DNA of 64,000 nt from Spongiactinospora rosea (GTDB taxonomy: Bacteria; Actinomycetota; Actinomycetes; Streptosporangiales; Streptosporangiaceae). The translations under genes were made by a program, and so were the position numbers. Numbering within the stretch: the first letter of the stretch is position 1; every line of letters begins with the position of its first letter. The stretch spans positions 47,105 to 111,104 of the forward strand of contig NZ_QMEY01000028.1 in NCBI RefSeq assembly GCF_003315795.1, in the 5' to 3' direction. A model generated the notes under the pieces. It saw only the letters and a program-made list of their open reading frames with translations. It was not told the DNA's origin and did not search any database. Shown piece by piece: positions 1 to 8,715 of the stretch.

Positions 1-788
1 CCCGCGATCACCGAGATCACCACGTTGCCCGCCACATAGCCGCCGATGCCGACCAGGATCTCGTCGCTCATCGCGCGGGTGCGGTCCCGGCGGGTGGCGG
101 GCACCAGGCGCAGCAGGTAGTCCTTGATCGAGCCCAGCGACCCGAGGAAGTACAGCGTCAGCACCAGCAGCGTGACGCCGGAGAAGAACGCGCCGAACAC
201 CACCGCGCCCGCGCCGACGATGCCCCCGGCGACCAGGCGAGGCAGGTCGGGGCTGGTGACGTACGCCTTGAGCTGCGCCAGCAGCCCGTAGTCGGCGTCG
301 AGCCGCCTGATCGTGGGGTTGGCGAGCAGTTCGTTGATGTACCCGGGCACCGCCGCCACGAAGTCGCTGACCTGCTCGGCGACCGGCGGCACGATCGCCA
401 GCCCGAACAGCGCGAAGAAGGCGATCACGCCCAGGAACACGATCGAGATCGCCGGCCGGCGGCCCAGCCCGCGCCGGACCAGCCACTCCACGGCCGGGTT
501 CAGGCCGACCGCCAGGAACATGGCGACCAGCACCAGCACGATCACGCTGCGCGTGTTGACGACCGCCTGGGCCAGGCCGATCGCCACCAGCACGCCCAGC
601 CCGGCGGTCAGGCCGAACAGGAAGGGGCTCTTGGCGAGGGCCTTGCCCGGAATGCCGTAGGACCGCTCTTCGGGGGCTCCGGACGCCTGCACGGGCGTCT
701 CTGCGGTTTTCTCTGGCCCCTTCTGCGGGACCGGCTCGGGGTGCGGCGGGGTGGGCGTGTGTCCGGCGGGGGCCGGGCCGGTGGTCAC
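1..788 (-). CDS. AI-2E family transporter (PerM/YdiK type), C-terminus off the edge
   Basis: Translating the minus strand from the GTG at 788 gives an uninterrupted frame to base 1, about 262 codons. A GGAGG lies just upstream (793-797). The first 55 or so residues are a Pro/Glu-rich cytoplasmic tail. Then come hydrophobic helices in the order of the AI-2E/PerM permease family: a paired N-terminal helix segment, a long soluble stretch containing a motif like VPPVAEQVSDFVAAVPGYI, and further helices. The family has about eight membrane segments in roughly 350 residues, so about a quarter is missing. Members move small molecules or ions across the inner membrane, and the substrate cannot be told from sequence. 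It appears to be a single gene transcribed away from the DivIVA-like gene. Confidence 0.85.
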   Translation of the reverse strand, partial: MTTGPAPAGHTPTPPHPEPVPQKGPEKTAETPVQASGAPEERSYGIPGKALAKSPFLFGLTAGLGVLVAIGLAQAVVNTRSVIVLVLVAMFLAVGLNPAVEWLVRRGLGRRPAISIVFLGVIAFFALFGLAIVPPVAEQVSDFVAAVPGYINELLANPTIRRLDADYGLLAQLKAYVTSPDLPRLVAGGIVGAGAVVFGAFFSGVTLLVLTLYFLGSLGSIKDYLLRLVPATRRDRTRAMSDEILVGIGGYVAGNVVISVIA

Positions 789-906
789 AGATCCTCCAGA
801 AGGCGGGCAAAAGGCAAGGGAGAGCCTAGCGACCAAGGTCGCCAGGCTCTCCCCGATAGCCGTCGTGCCGCCCCGTGAATTCAGTCCCCGTGCGCCGGGG
901 CGGTGC

Positions 907-2217
907 CTACTCCTGCCACCACTCCGACTCGTCGCCCGAGTCCTTGCTCGCCGCCGGAGCGGGTGCGGGGGACTGCGCGGGAACGGCCGGCTTGTCGGCG
1001 GCGGCGCTGGAGGGCGCCAGGGCCGGCTTGGCCGGGGCCGCGGCGATGGCGGGCTCGGGGGCCGGCTCCATGCCGGGCAGCGCCGCCCCGCCGAGCAGCT
1101 GGCGGAGCTGCGCGAGGTGGCTGGTGATGCTGTCGCGCTGCCTGGTCAGCTCGTCGACCTGCTGCTGGGCCGCCGACAGGGACCGCTTGGCCTCGGTCTT
1201 GGCCTCGTGCACGATCGTCTCGGCGCTGGACTTGGCGTCGCTGACGACCTGCTCGGCGTTCTTCTTGGCGTTGGCCAGGAGCTGCTTGGCGTGGGTGTCG
1301 GCGTCGCGCCGGGTCTGGTCGGCCTGCTGGGTGGCCTTGGCGGCCCGCTGCTCGGCGGTGGCCGCCCGCTGCTCGGCCTCGGCGACCAGCTTCTGGGTGG
1401 CGGCCTGCGCGGTGGCGTGCCGCTCGGCCTCCTGGCGCTCGGCCTCCTCCCGGCGGGCGGCGAGCTGGATCTCGAACTCCGCCTCGTCCTGGGCCCGCTT
1501 GGCCTCCGACTCCTCCAGCACCCGCTGCGCCTGCGCGCGCATCTCGTCGGCCTGGCGCTTGGCGGTGGTGAGCACCTCGTCGCGCTCGCGCTTGGTGGAG
1601 GCGCGCAGCTGGGCGACCTCGCGCTCGGTGGTGGTGCGCAGCTTGGCGATCTCGCGCTCGGCGTCGGCGCGCTTCTCGGCCACCTCGTGGTCGGCGGTGG
1701 CGCGCAGCTTGGAGACCTCGCGCTCGGTGGTCGAGGTCAGTTCGTCGGCCTCGCGGCGGGCGGTCGAGCGGATCTCCTCGGCCTCGCGCTCGGCGGTGGT
1801 ACGGGTCTCGTCGGCCTCTCGGGTGGCGACCGCCCGCTTGTCGGCGGCCTCGTTCTCGGCGGCGGCGCGCAGCTCCGCGGCCTCCACCTTGGCCGCCGCC
1901 TTGATCTCGTTGGCCTCGGACCTGGCCGCCTGCACCAGCTCCGTGGCCTGCTCCTCCGCCAGGCGGAGCAGTTGCTCGATCCGGGCCCCCAACCCGGAGT
2001 AGGTCGGGCGTTCCTGCTCCTGGAGCTGCCGCTTGGAGTCGGACAGCTCGCGCTGGAGGGCGCCGGCCTGCTCCCGCGCCTGGCGCAACTCGGTGTCGAG
2101 CGTCTTGAGATGGTCGTGGACCTGGTGCCGGTCATAGCCCCGGAGCACCACGTCGAACTCCCGCGCGGGGGCGTCTTCGAAGAAATTGTTGAGCTGGGCG
2201 TCGATGTCGGACTGCAT
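907..2217 (-). CDS. DivIVA-domain coiled-coil protein (Scy/'cellulose-binding protein' type)
   Basis: A 436-residue protein. Residues 18-45 carry a DivIVA-like segment (EFDVVLRGYDRHQVHDHL). This is followed by about 320 residues of almost continuous coiled coil rich in Ala, Glu and Arg, with a recurring ERE-A-DE-RxxA rhythm, and an Ala/Pro tail from about 370. In Streptomyces the syntenic protein, often mis-annotated as cellulose-binding, belongs to the cytoskeletal/polarisome coiled-coil proteins that work with DivIVA at hyphal tips. A role in polar growth is inferred from that. The internal repeats of the coiled coil make the DNA itself repetitive over about 1200-2000. The 224-bp gap upstream (2218-2441) should hold its promoter; nothing else is visible there. 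Confidence 0.85.
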   Translation of the reverse strand: MQSDIDAQLNNFFEDAPAREFDVVLRGYDRHQVHDHLKTLDTELRQAREQAGALQRELSDSKRQLQEQERPTYSGLGARIEQLLRLAEEQATELVQAARSEANEIKAAAKVEAAELRAAAENEAADKRAVATREADETRTTAEREAEEIRSTARREADELTSTTEREVSKLRATADHEVAEKRADAEREIAKLRTTTEREVAQLRASTKRERDEVLTTAKRQADEMRAQAQRVLEESEAKRAQDEAEFEIQLAARREEAERQEAERHATAQAATQKLVAEAEQRAATAEQRAAKATQQADQTRRDADTHAKQLLANAKKNAEQVVSDAKSSAETIVHEAKTEAKRSLSAAQQQVDELTRQRDSITSHLAQLRQLLGGAALPGMEPAPEPAIAAAPAKPALAPSSAAADKPAVPAQSPAPAPAASKDSGDESEWWQE

Positions 2218-2441
2218 GGAGGCTCGATCCTGGGTTGTCGAGACGGCTACACGGGCCGGACGGGATGAGTCGGGGCTTTCCGAGGCGGGAGCCCGTGCCG
2301 ACGCGACCGCGCTGGCGCGTCGGCGGAGGAATCCACGTCCGGTGATACGCCAGCGTACTCTGCCACTGCCGTGTTGGCCGCCCCCTCAGGCGTTATGCGC
2401 GACTTGTTACGAATGAGCGTTTCTTGCGTTAGGAGAGCGCG

Positions 2442-2870
2442 TCAAGTCCGCGGCGGCGGCGCCTGAACCAGCTCGGTGAGCATCCCGCCCACGTCCTTGG
2501 GATGCAGGAAGGCGATCGAGGACCCCATCGATCCGTGCCTCGGCCGCTCGTCGAGCAGCCGGATCCCCTTTCCGCCGAGCTCTCCCATCGCCTCGGCGAC
2601 GTCGGGCACGCCGAAGGCGACGTGATGGACGCCCTCGCCGCGCTTGGCGAGGAACTTGCCCACCGGGCTGTCCGGGCTCAGCGGTTCGAGGAGCTGGATA
2701 TAAGACGAACCGTTCGGACCGTCGGCGACGTGCAGCATCGCCTCGCGGACCCCTTGTTCCTCATTGACCTCGCGGCTCACCACCGTCATGCCGAAGGTGG
2801 ACTCGAAAAAGGCGATTTTGGCTTCGAGGTCGTGACAGGCGATCCCGACGTGATCGATGCGCAGGAACAT
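2442..2870 (-). CDS. mce: Methylmalonyl-CoA epimerase
   Basis: A 142-residue single-domain glyoxalase/VOC-fold protein that interconverts (R)- and (S)-methylmalonyl-CoA. Family metal ligands can be placed: H7 in IDHVGIA, Q59 in SSYIQLLEP, a His of the HH pair at 82-83 in GVHHVAFGV, and E134 in LTELVQ. Full family length. It is divergently transcribed from the thiolase/meaB pair 81 bp away. Together with meaB and icmA further on, it marks a propionate, valine and branched-chain acyl-CoA interconversion neighbourhood, which supplies or drains methylmalonyl-CoA. Confidence 0.95.
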   Translation of the reverse strand: MFLRIDHVGIACHDLEAKIAFFESTFGMTVVSREVNEEQGVREAMLHVADGPNGSSYIQLLEPLSPDSPVGKFLAKRGEGVHHVAFGVPDVAEAMGELGGKGIRLLDERPRHGSMGSSIAFLHPKDVGGMLTELVQAPPPRT

Positions 2871-2951
2871 AGGCCACCTCCATGGCGAGCGTCCGGGCCG
2901 TCGTGGGTATGGTGACAGAACCGCTCGCTGATCGTGCCCAGGAGGTCTGAG

Positions 2952-4139
2952 ATGTCGGGTTCAGTCATCGTCGCCGGAGCGCGTACGCCCATTGGCCGCC
3001 TCCTCGGAGCCCTGTCCGGAATGACCGCCGTCGATCTCGGCGGCATCGTGATCAAGGCCGCGCTCGACCGCGCCGGCGTCGCCCCCGAGGCGGTGCAGTA
3101 CACGATCATGGGGCAGGTGCTCCAGGCGGGCTCCGGGCAGATCCCCTCCCGCCAGGCCGCCGTCAAGGCGGGCATCCCCATGACCGTGCCGTCGTTGACC
3201 GTCAACAAGGTATGCCTTTCCGGTCTGGACGCCATCGCTCTGGCCGACCAGCTCATCAGGGCGGGCGAGTTCGAGGTCGTGGTGGCCGGCGGCATGGAGT
3301 CCATGACCAACGCCCCGCACCTGCTGCCCGGTCTGCGCAAGGGCGTCAAGTACGGCGGCTCCGAGGTGGTCGACTCGATGGCCCTCGACGGCCTCACCGA
3401 CGCCTACGAGCACATCCCCATGGGCGAGTCCACCGACCTGCACAACCGCCGCCTGTCGCTCACCCGCGAGGACCAGGACGCCTTCTCCGTCCGCTCCCAC
3501 CAGCTGGCCGCCGCGGCGATCAAGAACGGCGTCTTCGACGAGGAGATCGTCCCGGTGCCGGTCCCGCAGCGGCGCGGCGAGCCGGTGCTGGTCACCACCG
3601 ACGAGGGCGTACGCGCCGACACCACCATCGAGGCGCTGGCCAGGCTCAAGCCCGCGTTCACTCCGGACGGCACGATCACCGCCGGGTCCGCCTCACAGAT
3701 CTCCGACGGGGCCTGTGCGGTCGTGGTGATGTCCCGCGAGCGCGCCGAGCGCGAGGGCCTGTCCTGGCTCGCCGAGATCGGCGCGCACGGCAACGTCGCG
3801 GGCCCGGACAACTCGCTGCAGTCGCAGCCCGCCAACGCCATCAAGCACGCGCTGGGCAAGGCCGGGCTGAGCGCCGCCGACCTCGACCTGCTGGAGATCA
3901 ACGAGGCGTTCGCCGCCGTCGTGCTGCAGTCGGTCAAGGACCTCGGCGTCCCGATGGACCGCGTCAACGTCAACGGCGGCGGCATCGCGCTCGGCCACCC
4001 GATCGGCGCCTCCGGCGCGCGGATCGCGCTGACCCTCGCGTACGAGCTGCGCCGCCGCGGCGGCGGCCTCGGCGCGGCCGGGCTGTGCGGCGGCGGAGGC
4101 CAGGGCGACGCGCTGCTGCTGCGCGTGCCCCGGTCGTGA
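2952..4139 (+). CDS. Acetyl-CoA acetyltransferase (thiolase)
   Basis: A 395-residue type II thiolase. The nucleophilic Cys is C88 in VCLSGLDA. Near the C-terminus the GHPIGASG motif provides the catalytic His and LCGGGGQGD the second Cys. It condenses or cleaves acetyl-CoA units (acetoacetyl-CoA). The ATG at 2952 is preferred over an in-frame GTG at 2934 because GGAGG sits at 2941-2945 with 6 bases of spacing, and the protein then begins at the family start (MSGSVIVAGARTPIGR). Its stop overlaps the meaB start (GTGA), so the two are translationally coupled. Confidence 0.95.
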   Translation: MSGSVIVAGARTPIGRLLGALSGMTAVDLGGIVIKAALDRAGVAPEAVQYTIMGQVLQAGSGQIPSRQAAVKAGIPMTVPSLTVNKVCLSGLDAIALADQLIRAGEFEVVVAGGMESMTNAPHLLPGLRKGVKYGGSEVVDSMALDGLTDAYEHIPMGESTDLHNRRLSLTREDQDAFSVRSHQLAAAAIKNGVFDEEIVPVPVPQRRGEPVLVTTDEGVRADTTIEALARLKPAFTPDGTITAGSASQISDGACAVVVMSRERAEREGLSWLAEIGAHGNVAGPDNSLQSQPANAIKHALGKAGLSAADLDLLEINEAFAAVVLQSVKDLGVPMDRVNVNGGGIALGHPIGASGARIALTLAYELRRRGGGLGAAGLCGGGGQGDALLLRVPRS

Positions 4140-5125
4140 CGGCCCGCGTGACGATCTCCGAGACGGGGCCGCGTCCGCGCGCCGCCGCGGACGTCCCCGC
4201 CCTCGTACGGCAGGCCCGCTCCGGCGGGCCGCGCGCCGTAGCCCGGCTGATCTCCCTCATCGAGAACGCCGCCCCCGAGGTCCGGCAGATCACCGCCGAG
4301 CTGTGCGCGGCGCGCAGGTCCGAGCCCGCGCACGTCATCGGCCTGACCGGCTCGCCGGGGGTCGGCAAGTCCACCACGACGGCGATGCTCGTCGCGGCCT
4401 ACCGCAAGCTGGGCAGGCGGGTCGGGGTGCTCGCGGTGGACCCCTCCAGCCCCTTCACCGGCGGCGCGCTGCTCGGCGACCGGGTGCGGATGCAGGACCA
4501 CGCCACCGACCCCGAGGTGTTCATCCGCTCGATGGCCAGCCGGGGCCACCTCGGCGGCCTGGCCTGGGCCACCCCGCAGGCGCTGCGCGTGCTGGACGCG
4601 GCGGGCTGCGACGTGATCCTGATCGAGACCGTCGGGGTCGGCCAGGCCGAGGTGGACATCGCCTCGCTGGCCGACAGCACGATCGTGCTGCTCGCCCCGG
4701 GGATGGGCGACGGCATCCAGGCGGCCAAGGCGGGCATCCTGGAGGTCGCCGACGTCTTCGTGGTGAACAAGGCCGACCGGGAGGGCGCCCAGGCGACGGT
4801 ACGCGAGCTGCGCAACATGATCGCCATGGTGCGGCGGCCGTGGAAGACGCCCATCGTGAGCACGATCGCGGCGCGCGGCGAGGGCGGCGAGGACGTGGTG
4901 GACGCGCTGGCCAAGCACCTCGACCACATGGCCGCCTCGGGCGAGCTGGAACGCCGTCGCCTGGCCAGGGCGGGCGACGAGATCGAGGCGATCGCGCTGA
5001 CCGCGCTGCGGGCCGGGTTCACCGGGCTGCGCGGCGGCGACCGCCTGGAGTCGCTGGCGGCCGAGGTGGTCGCGGGGGACACCGACCCCTACAGCGCCGC
5101 CGATCGGCTGCTGGCGGCGCTGTGA
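4136..5125 (+). CDS. meaB: MeaB/ArgK-type GTPase chaperone of B12-dependent acyl-CoA mutase
   Basis: A 329-residue SIMIBI-class GTPase. Walker A is GSPGVGKST at residues 72-80, followed by DPSSPFTGGALLGDR, IETVGVGQAEVD (switch/Walker B region) and NKAD for guanine specificity. These are hallmarks of MeaB, which loads and protects the adenosylcobalamin cofactor of methylmalonyl-CoA or isobutyryl-CoA mutase. The GTG start overlaps the thiolase stop; a second in-frame GTG at 4148 is possible. It lies about 3.6 kb from icmA in the same orientation, and IcmA may be one of its clients. It converges on the DUF4230 gene with only 21 bp between stops. Confidence 0.93.
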   Translation: MTARVTISETGPRPRAAADVPALVRQARSGGPRAVARLISLIENAAPEVRQITAELCAARRSEPAHVIGLTGSPGVGKSTTTAMLVAAYRKLGRRVGVLAVDPSSPFTGGALLGDRVRMQDHATDPEVFIRSMASRGHLGGLAWATPQALRVLDAAGCDVILIETVGVGQAEVDIASLADSTIVLLAPGMGDGIQAAKAGILEVADVFVVNKADREGAQATVRELRNMIAMVRRPWKTPIVSTIAARGEGGEDVVDALAKHLDHMAASGELERRRLARAGDEIEAIALTALRAGFTGLRGGDRLESLAAEVVAGDTDPYSAADRLLAAL

Positions 5126-5146
5126 GCGCGTCCCGCCGCTGAAGGG

Positions 5147-5839
5147 TCAGGGCTGGTCGGCGTACTTGACGGTGACGTGCTGGAAGCCGAGCGACTTGAG
5201 CATGCCCGCCAGCATGAGCCTGGTGTTCTGTTCGGCGCGGCGGGCGAGGTCGCTCGCGCGGGCGGCCTCGCCGATCTTCTGTTCGGCCAGCACGTAGAGC
5301 TCCCGCTGGTCGCCGGGCGAGGAGGACAGCAGCTCCTGGACCCGGTCCAGGATGCCGCGTTGCTGGTGGTAGACGTAGGAACGGCTGTTGTCCAGGTTGG
5401 GTTTGGCCAGGGCGGCGCGCGGCAGGCGCACGGTCACCGAGGCGCGGTCGGGGGAGACGGTCAGCGCGCCGCTGGACAACGCGGCGAAGTCGACGTAGGC
5501 GTCGACCGATCCGGCTCCCACGAACAGCGTGCGGCTGCCCTTGATCGCGTCGGGCAGGAACGCGGCGTCCTTCTGCAGGTCCACGACCACCTGGAAGTTG
5601 CCTGCCGCGGCCTGGAACCTGCTGAGGTCCTGGATCGAGGTGAGGATCGCCGGGCCGCTGCGGTCGATCCCGCGCTCACCGAAGGGATCGAGCCAGATCC
5701 AGGCCAGCCGGGCGCCCACCACGAGCAGGGCGATGACCAGGAACACGGCGACGAGGAACCGCCAGGGGCGGCGGGCGGGACGCGGCGGCGCGTCCGGCGA
5801 CTGCGGCGGCGCGCCGGGGGGAGGTGCGGGGCGAGTCAC
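5147..5839 (-). CDS. DUF4230 membrane-anchored protein
   Basis: A 230-residue protein with a Pro-rich cytoplasmic tail (about 1-25), one membrane helix (about 27-47, LVAVFLVIALLVVGARLAW) and an extracytoplasmic domain of about 180 residues that matches DUF4230. That domain includes an I-x-DLSRFQAA segment and a C-terminal LGFQHVTVKYAD strand. The function of the family is unknown. The next gene on the same strand begins upstream at 5870, 30 bp away, so both may share a transcript. Confidence 0.75.
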   Translation of the reverse strand: MTRPAPPPGAPPQSPDAPPRPARRPWRFLVAVFLVIALLVVGARLAWIWLDPFGERGIDRSGPAILTSIQDLSRFQAAAGNFQVVVDLQKDAAFLPDAIKGSRTLFVGAGSVDAYVDFAALSSGALTVSPDRASVTVRLPRAALAKPNLDNSRSYVYHQQRGILDRVQELLSSSPGDQRELYVLAEQKIGEAARASDLARRAEQNTRLMLAGMLKSLGFQHVTVKYADQP

Positions 5840-5869
5840 ATGCTTGTCCTTCCCCCGGGAGCGGGCTTA

Positions 5870-7849
5870 TCACCGGATGTCCGCCTCGCCGGGTCGTGCC
5901 CCGATCGCCGGCGGACGCCATTCAGAAGGGTTTCCCCTGGCCGGACCGTCATTCCCGACATGGTAAGGATCTTGCAGGTCCTGGCGCAGATCGTGGTGAT
6001 CGACGAGGTTCGCGGCCTCCGCCCGTTCCGCGTCCGCCAGGGGCACCGCGAGCCGTTCGCCGTGCCGGGCGCGGGCGGCCTCGTTCCGGGCGTCCTCATC
6101 AACGTGATCACCGAGGTCATCGTGATCATCGTGATCACCGTGCCGGGCGTCGCGCTCGTCGCGGTCGCGCTCCTCCTTCGGCCCGGCGACGGGCGGCTGG
6201 ACGGGCGTCCCCGCCGGCCGTGGCGGCCCGGCGGGCTCCGGCGACGGGCGCTCCAGGTAGGCGCGCGGCGACTGCGCGGGGGCCGGGTAGGCGGGCTTGG
6301 GCCGGACGCCGCCGTCGTGCCCGCCGTCGGCCCGCAACCGCTGCGGGCCCCCGCCGAAGTGCTCGGCGCGCAGCGCGCACGCGGTGAAGTCGGTGTAGAA
6401 CATTCGCAGCCACTCCCGGCGCTGGGCCTCGGTGAGCCCGGAGAACCACGCCGCGGCGTACTGGTGCTCGGGCAGCGGCCCGCCCGGCAGCGGCTCGCCG
6501 CGCAGCCAGGACATCACGATCTCGCGGTAGCCGCCCGGCCGCCGGTCGGCGCAGTCGCCGGCCAGGCTGTCCAGGAACTCCTCCGCCGCCTCGTCGGCGA
6601 ACCCCGACTCCAGGTCATCGACGTGGACCGGGACCACGCCGGGCGTGGGGTCGCCCTCGGCGCGGCGCGGGCGCTGCTCGACCCTGGTGAACTCGGCGGG
6701 CGTGCCGCTCAGCCGGGACGCGATCTTGGTGAAGGTCGCGCCCAGGTCGGTGAGCCCGTTGCGCATCCCGGGATGGACGCAGATCGTGATCGGCCACTCC
6801 TGGCAGCTGTAGGCGACCGGCGGTGACGCGCCGCCCCCCTGCGGGCCCCCGGCCAGCCTGACCAGCCCCGCCCCGGCCGCCAGAACGGCGACCAGCGCCG
6901 CGCCGAGCAGCGCGCCCTGCCGGGTGACCATGGCCGCCCAGCCGAGCATCAGCGCGGTGCTCGCGCCGATCAGCCACAGCGTCTGGTCGGCGAACGCGGC
7001 ACCGCTGAGGCCCTGGAACACGTCGTACGGCTCGCGCGTGGCGGGCGCCAGGCGTTCGGCCCACGTCGATCCCTCCACCAGCCAGGTGAACAGCCCGTAG
7101 CAGCCGAGCGCGGCCAGGGCGGGCGTGATCGTCCAGGGCAGGGCCCAGCCGGTGACCCAGCCGATCGCGACGTACAGGCCGAGCCCGGCCATGCCCATGG
7201 CGAGTGCGCTCGGCGGCAGCCGCCCGGCCTGCTCGGTGAGCACGCTCCTGACCGCGAACAGCAGAGCGGTGACCGCGAAGGACACCGCCACCACGGCCAT
7301 GATCGCGAGCGGGGCCTTCATCGCCCGCCACGGCGTCAGCGGGCGTCTGGCGGTCGCCCGGCGCTTGCGCATGGCGACCCAGCCGGCGAAGGCGGCGGCG
7401 ACCGGGCCGGTCAGCCGCAGCGACCCGATGATGGCCACCACGATGTTCTCCCAGGCGTCCACGCCGGGGACCAGGACGCTCCAGGCGGCGAACAGGCCGA
7501 GCACCAGCAGCAGGGCCACGGTGATCGCGGCGCTCTGCGTCAGCTCCGCACGCGAGAACCCCCGCCTGCGCCGCCGCTTACGCACGCGACCGTCGGTCCC
7601 CACGGCCACCGCCCGCCGCCCGCGCCCCCGCGCCTCCCGGCGTGTCCGATTCGAGGCGTGCCCTGGCGCCGCCGTGTGGTCCGTGTGCTCTGTGCCGTCG
7701 GTGCGGTCTGTGCGTCCGTCCGGTGTCGTGGGCGGCTGGTCCGTCGCCGCTGTCGCCTTCGCCCCCTTCGGCGTCGTCGGTGCGGGCGGCGCGCCGCCCG
7801 CCCGCGCCGCGCCTGCGTTCACGCCGCGAAGGCGACGTCGAGCTGCCAT
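5870..7849 (-). CDS. Multi-pass membrane protein with extracytoplasmic domain, unknown function
   Basis: A 659-residue frame. Residues 1-100 are basic and low-complexity. About 105-345 holds roughly six to seven hydrophobic helices. A soluble domain of about 150 residues follows, with two Cys near its start (YSCQEWPITICVHPGMR) and a conserved-looking GTPAEFTRVEQRP segment. Similar membrane-plus-lumenal-domain proteins occur in actinomycetes near antibiotic-export genes, but I cannot name this one. The last 100 or so residues are unusual, rich in Asp, His, Arg and Glu (HGDHDDHDDLGDH). They may be a late extension of the frame rather than a folded part. The true start may lie downstream of 7849, because the first 90 residues look unstructured. 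Confidence 0.6.
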   Translation of the reverse strand: MAARRRLRGVNAGAARAGGAPPAPTTPKGAKATAATDQPPTTPDGRTDRTDGTEHTDHTAAPGHASNRTRREARGRGRRAVAVGTDGRVRKRRRRRGFSRAELTQSAAITVALLLVLGLFAAWSVLVPGVDAWENIVVAIIGSLRLTGPVAAAFAGWVAMRKRRATARRPLTPWRAMKAPLAIMAVVAVSFAVTALLFAVRSVLTEQAGRLPPSALAMGMAGLGLYVAIGWVTGWALPWTITPALAALGCYGLFTWLVEGSTWAERLAPATREPYDVFQGLSGAAFADQTLWLIGASTALMLGWAAMVTRQGALLGAALVAVLAAGAGLVRLAGGPQGGGASPPVAYSCQEWPITICVHPGMRNGLTDLGATFTKIASRLSGTPAEFTRVEQRPRRAEGDPTPGVVPVHVDDLESGFADEAAEEFLDSLAGDCADRRPGGYREIVMSWLRGEPLPGGPLPEHQYAAAWFSGLTEAQRREWLRMFYTDFTACALRAEHFGGGPQRLRADGGHDGGVRPKPAYPAPAQSPRAYLERPSPEPAGPPRPAGTPVQPPVAGPKEERDRDERDARHGDHDDHDDLGDHVDEDARNEAARARHGERLAVPLADAERAEAANLVDHHDLRQDLQDPYHVGNDGPARGNPSEWRPPAIGARPGEADIR

Positions 7850-8106
7850 GCATCAAGCACCCCCCGTGCACTGTGCGAGCCGGCCCCCCGGCCCCGATGC
7901 CCCCCGCGCCACCGCGCGAGCCGCCGGTGGCGCGCCGGCCGGCGTCCCCTCGCCGAGCCGGGCCGTTTTGGCTTCCGTCTCACCATCCGATGCGAGAACC
8001 ATAACGGAGCGTGACGTTTGGTGGACAGCTCCTTTGGGTATTCCGTGGATTCGATTACTCATCGTAAGCGGGCGAAATGGGACGAGGCCGCGCTACGGTA
8101 TGCGCT

Positions 8107-8625
8107 GTGCCTACCGGTCAGCCTCTCAACCTGCCGTTCGACCCGATCGAGCGCGCGGCGGCCACCTGGCGTGTCCGGTTCGGGCCGTCCTCGGCGATGG
8201 CAGCCGTCACATCGATCATGAGAGCGCACCAGATCCTGCTGTCGCAACTGGACGCGCTGCTCAAACCGTATGACTTGACCTTCGCCCGGTACGAAGCACT
8301 CGTACTGCTGACCTTCAGCAAAACCGGGTCGCTGCCGCTGTCCAAGCTCGGCGAGCGCCTGATGGTCCACCCCACGAGCGTCACTAACACCGTCACCCGG
8401 CTCGAAACGGCCGGCCTGGTCCGCCGGCTGCGCAACCCCAGGGACGGCCGGGGCGTGCTCGCCGAGATCACGCCGTCCGGGCGTGAGGTCGTGCGCGAGG
8501 CCACCGCCGACCTGATGGCGGCCGACTTCGGCCTGTCCATGTACGACGAGGCGGAGCTGCAGGAGATGTTCGCCGCCCTGCGCACACTCCGGGTCGCCAC
8601 CGGAGACTTCCCCGCCCTGGGCTAA
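8107..8625 (+). CDS. MarR-family transcriptional regulator
   Basis: A 172-residue winged-helix protein with the MarR core: helix-turn-helix around LPLSKLGERLMVHPTSVTNTVTRLE, then a basic wing (RRLRNPRDGRGVLAEIT). The N-terminus (PTGQPLNLPFDPIERAA) matches the start of actinobacterial orthologues that sit beside acyl-CoA mutase genes, so the GTG at 8107 is chosen over the upstream GTG at 8077. It lies 90 bp upstream of icmA on the same strand, and a near-perfect palindrome begins immediately after its stop codon. The simplest reading is control of icmA, and perhaps of the gene itself, by a CoA-ester ligand. Confidence 0.88.
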   Translation: MPTGQPLNLPFDPIERAAATWRVRFGPSSAMAAVTSIMRAHQILLSQLDALLKPYDLTFARYEALVLLTFSKTGSLPLSKLGERLMVHPTSVTNTVTRLETAGLVRRLRNPRDGRGVLAEITPSGREVVREATADLMAADFGLSMYDEAELQEMFAALRTLRVATGDFPALG

Positions 8626-8647
8626 AATAGTAGGACGTCCTAGTATT
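8626..8647. promoter_or_regulatory. Probable MarR operator upstream of icmA
   Basis: The core TAGGACGTCCTA (8631-8642) is a perfect 12-bp palindrome. It extends to AATA and TATT arms with a single mismatched pair, giving 22 bp of dyad symmetry between the marR stop and the icmA start. The size and symmetry suit a MarR dimer. Assignment to this regulator is inference from position. Confidence 0.6.
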
Positions 8648-8715
8648 TACCCCGTCGATCGCCGGGCGACCGCTGGGCGAGGCGCACTGCTGTACCGGAA
8701 CATGGAGGCAGCGAC

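Noticed and set aside
751..2268. A 505-codon plus-strand frame rich in Gly and Leu
   Set aside because: It is the antisense shadow of the DivIVA-like coiled-coil gene; its repetitive composition mirrors the heptads on the other strand.
5177..6826. A long plus-strand frame of 549 codons
   Set aside because: It spans two minus-strand genes with recognisable features (DUF4230 and a membrane protein) and has no family-like motif.
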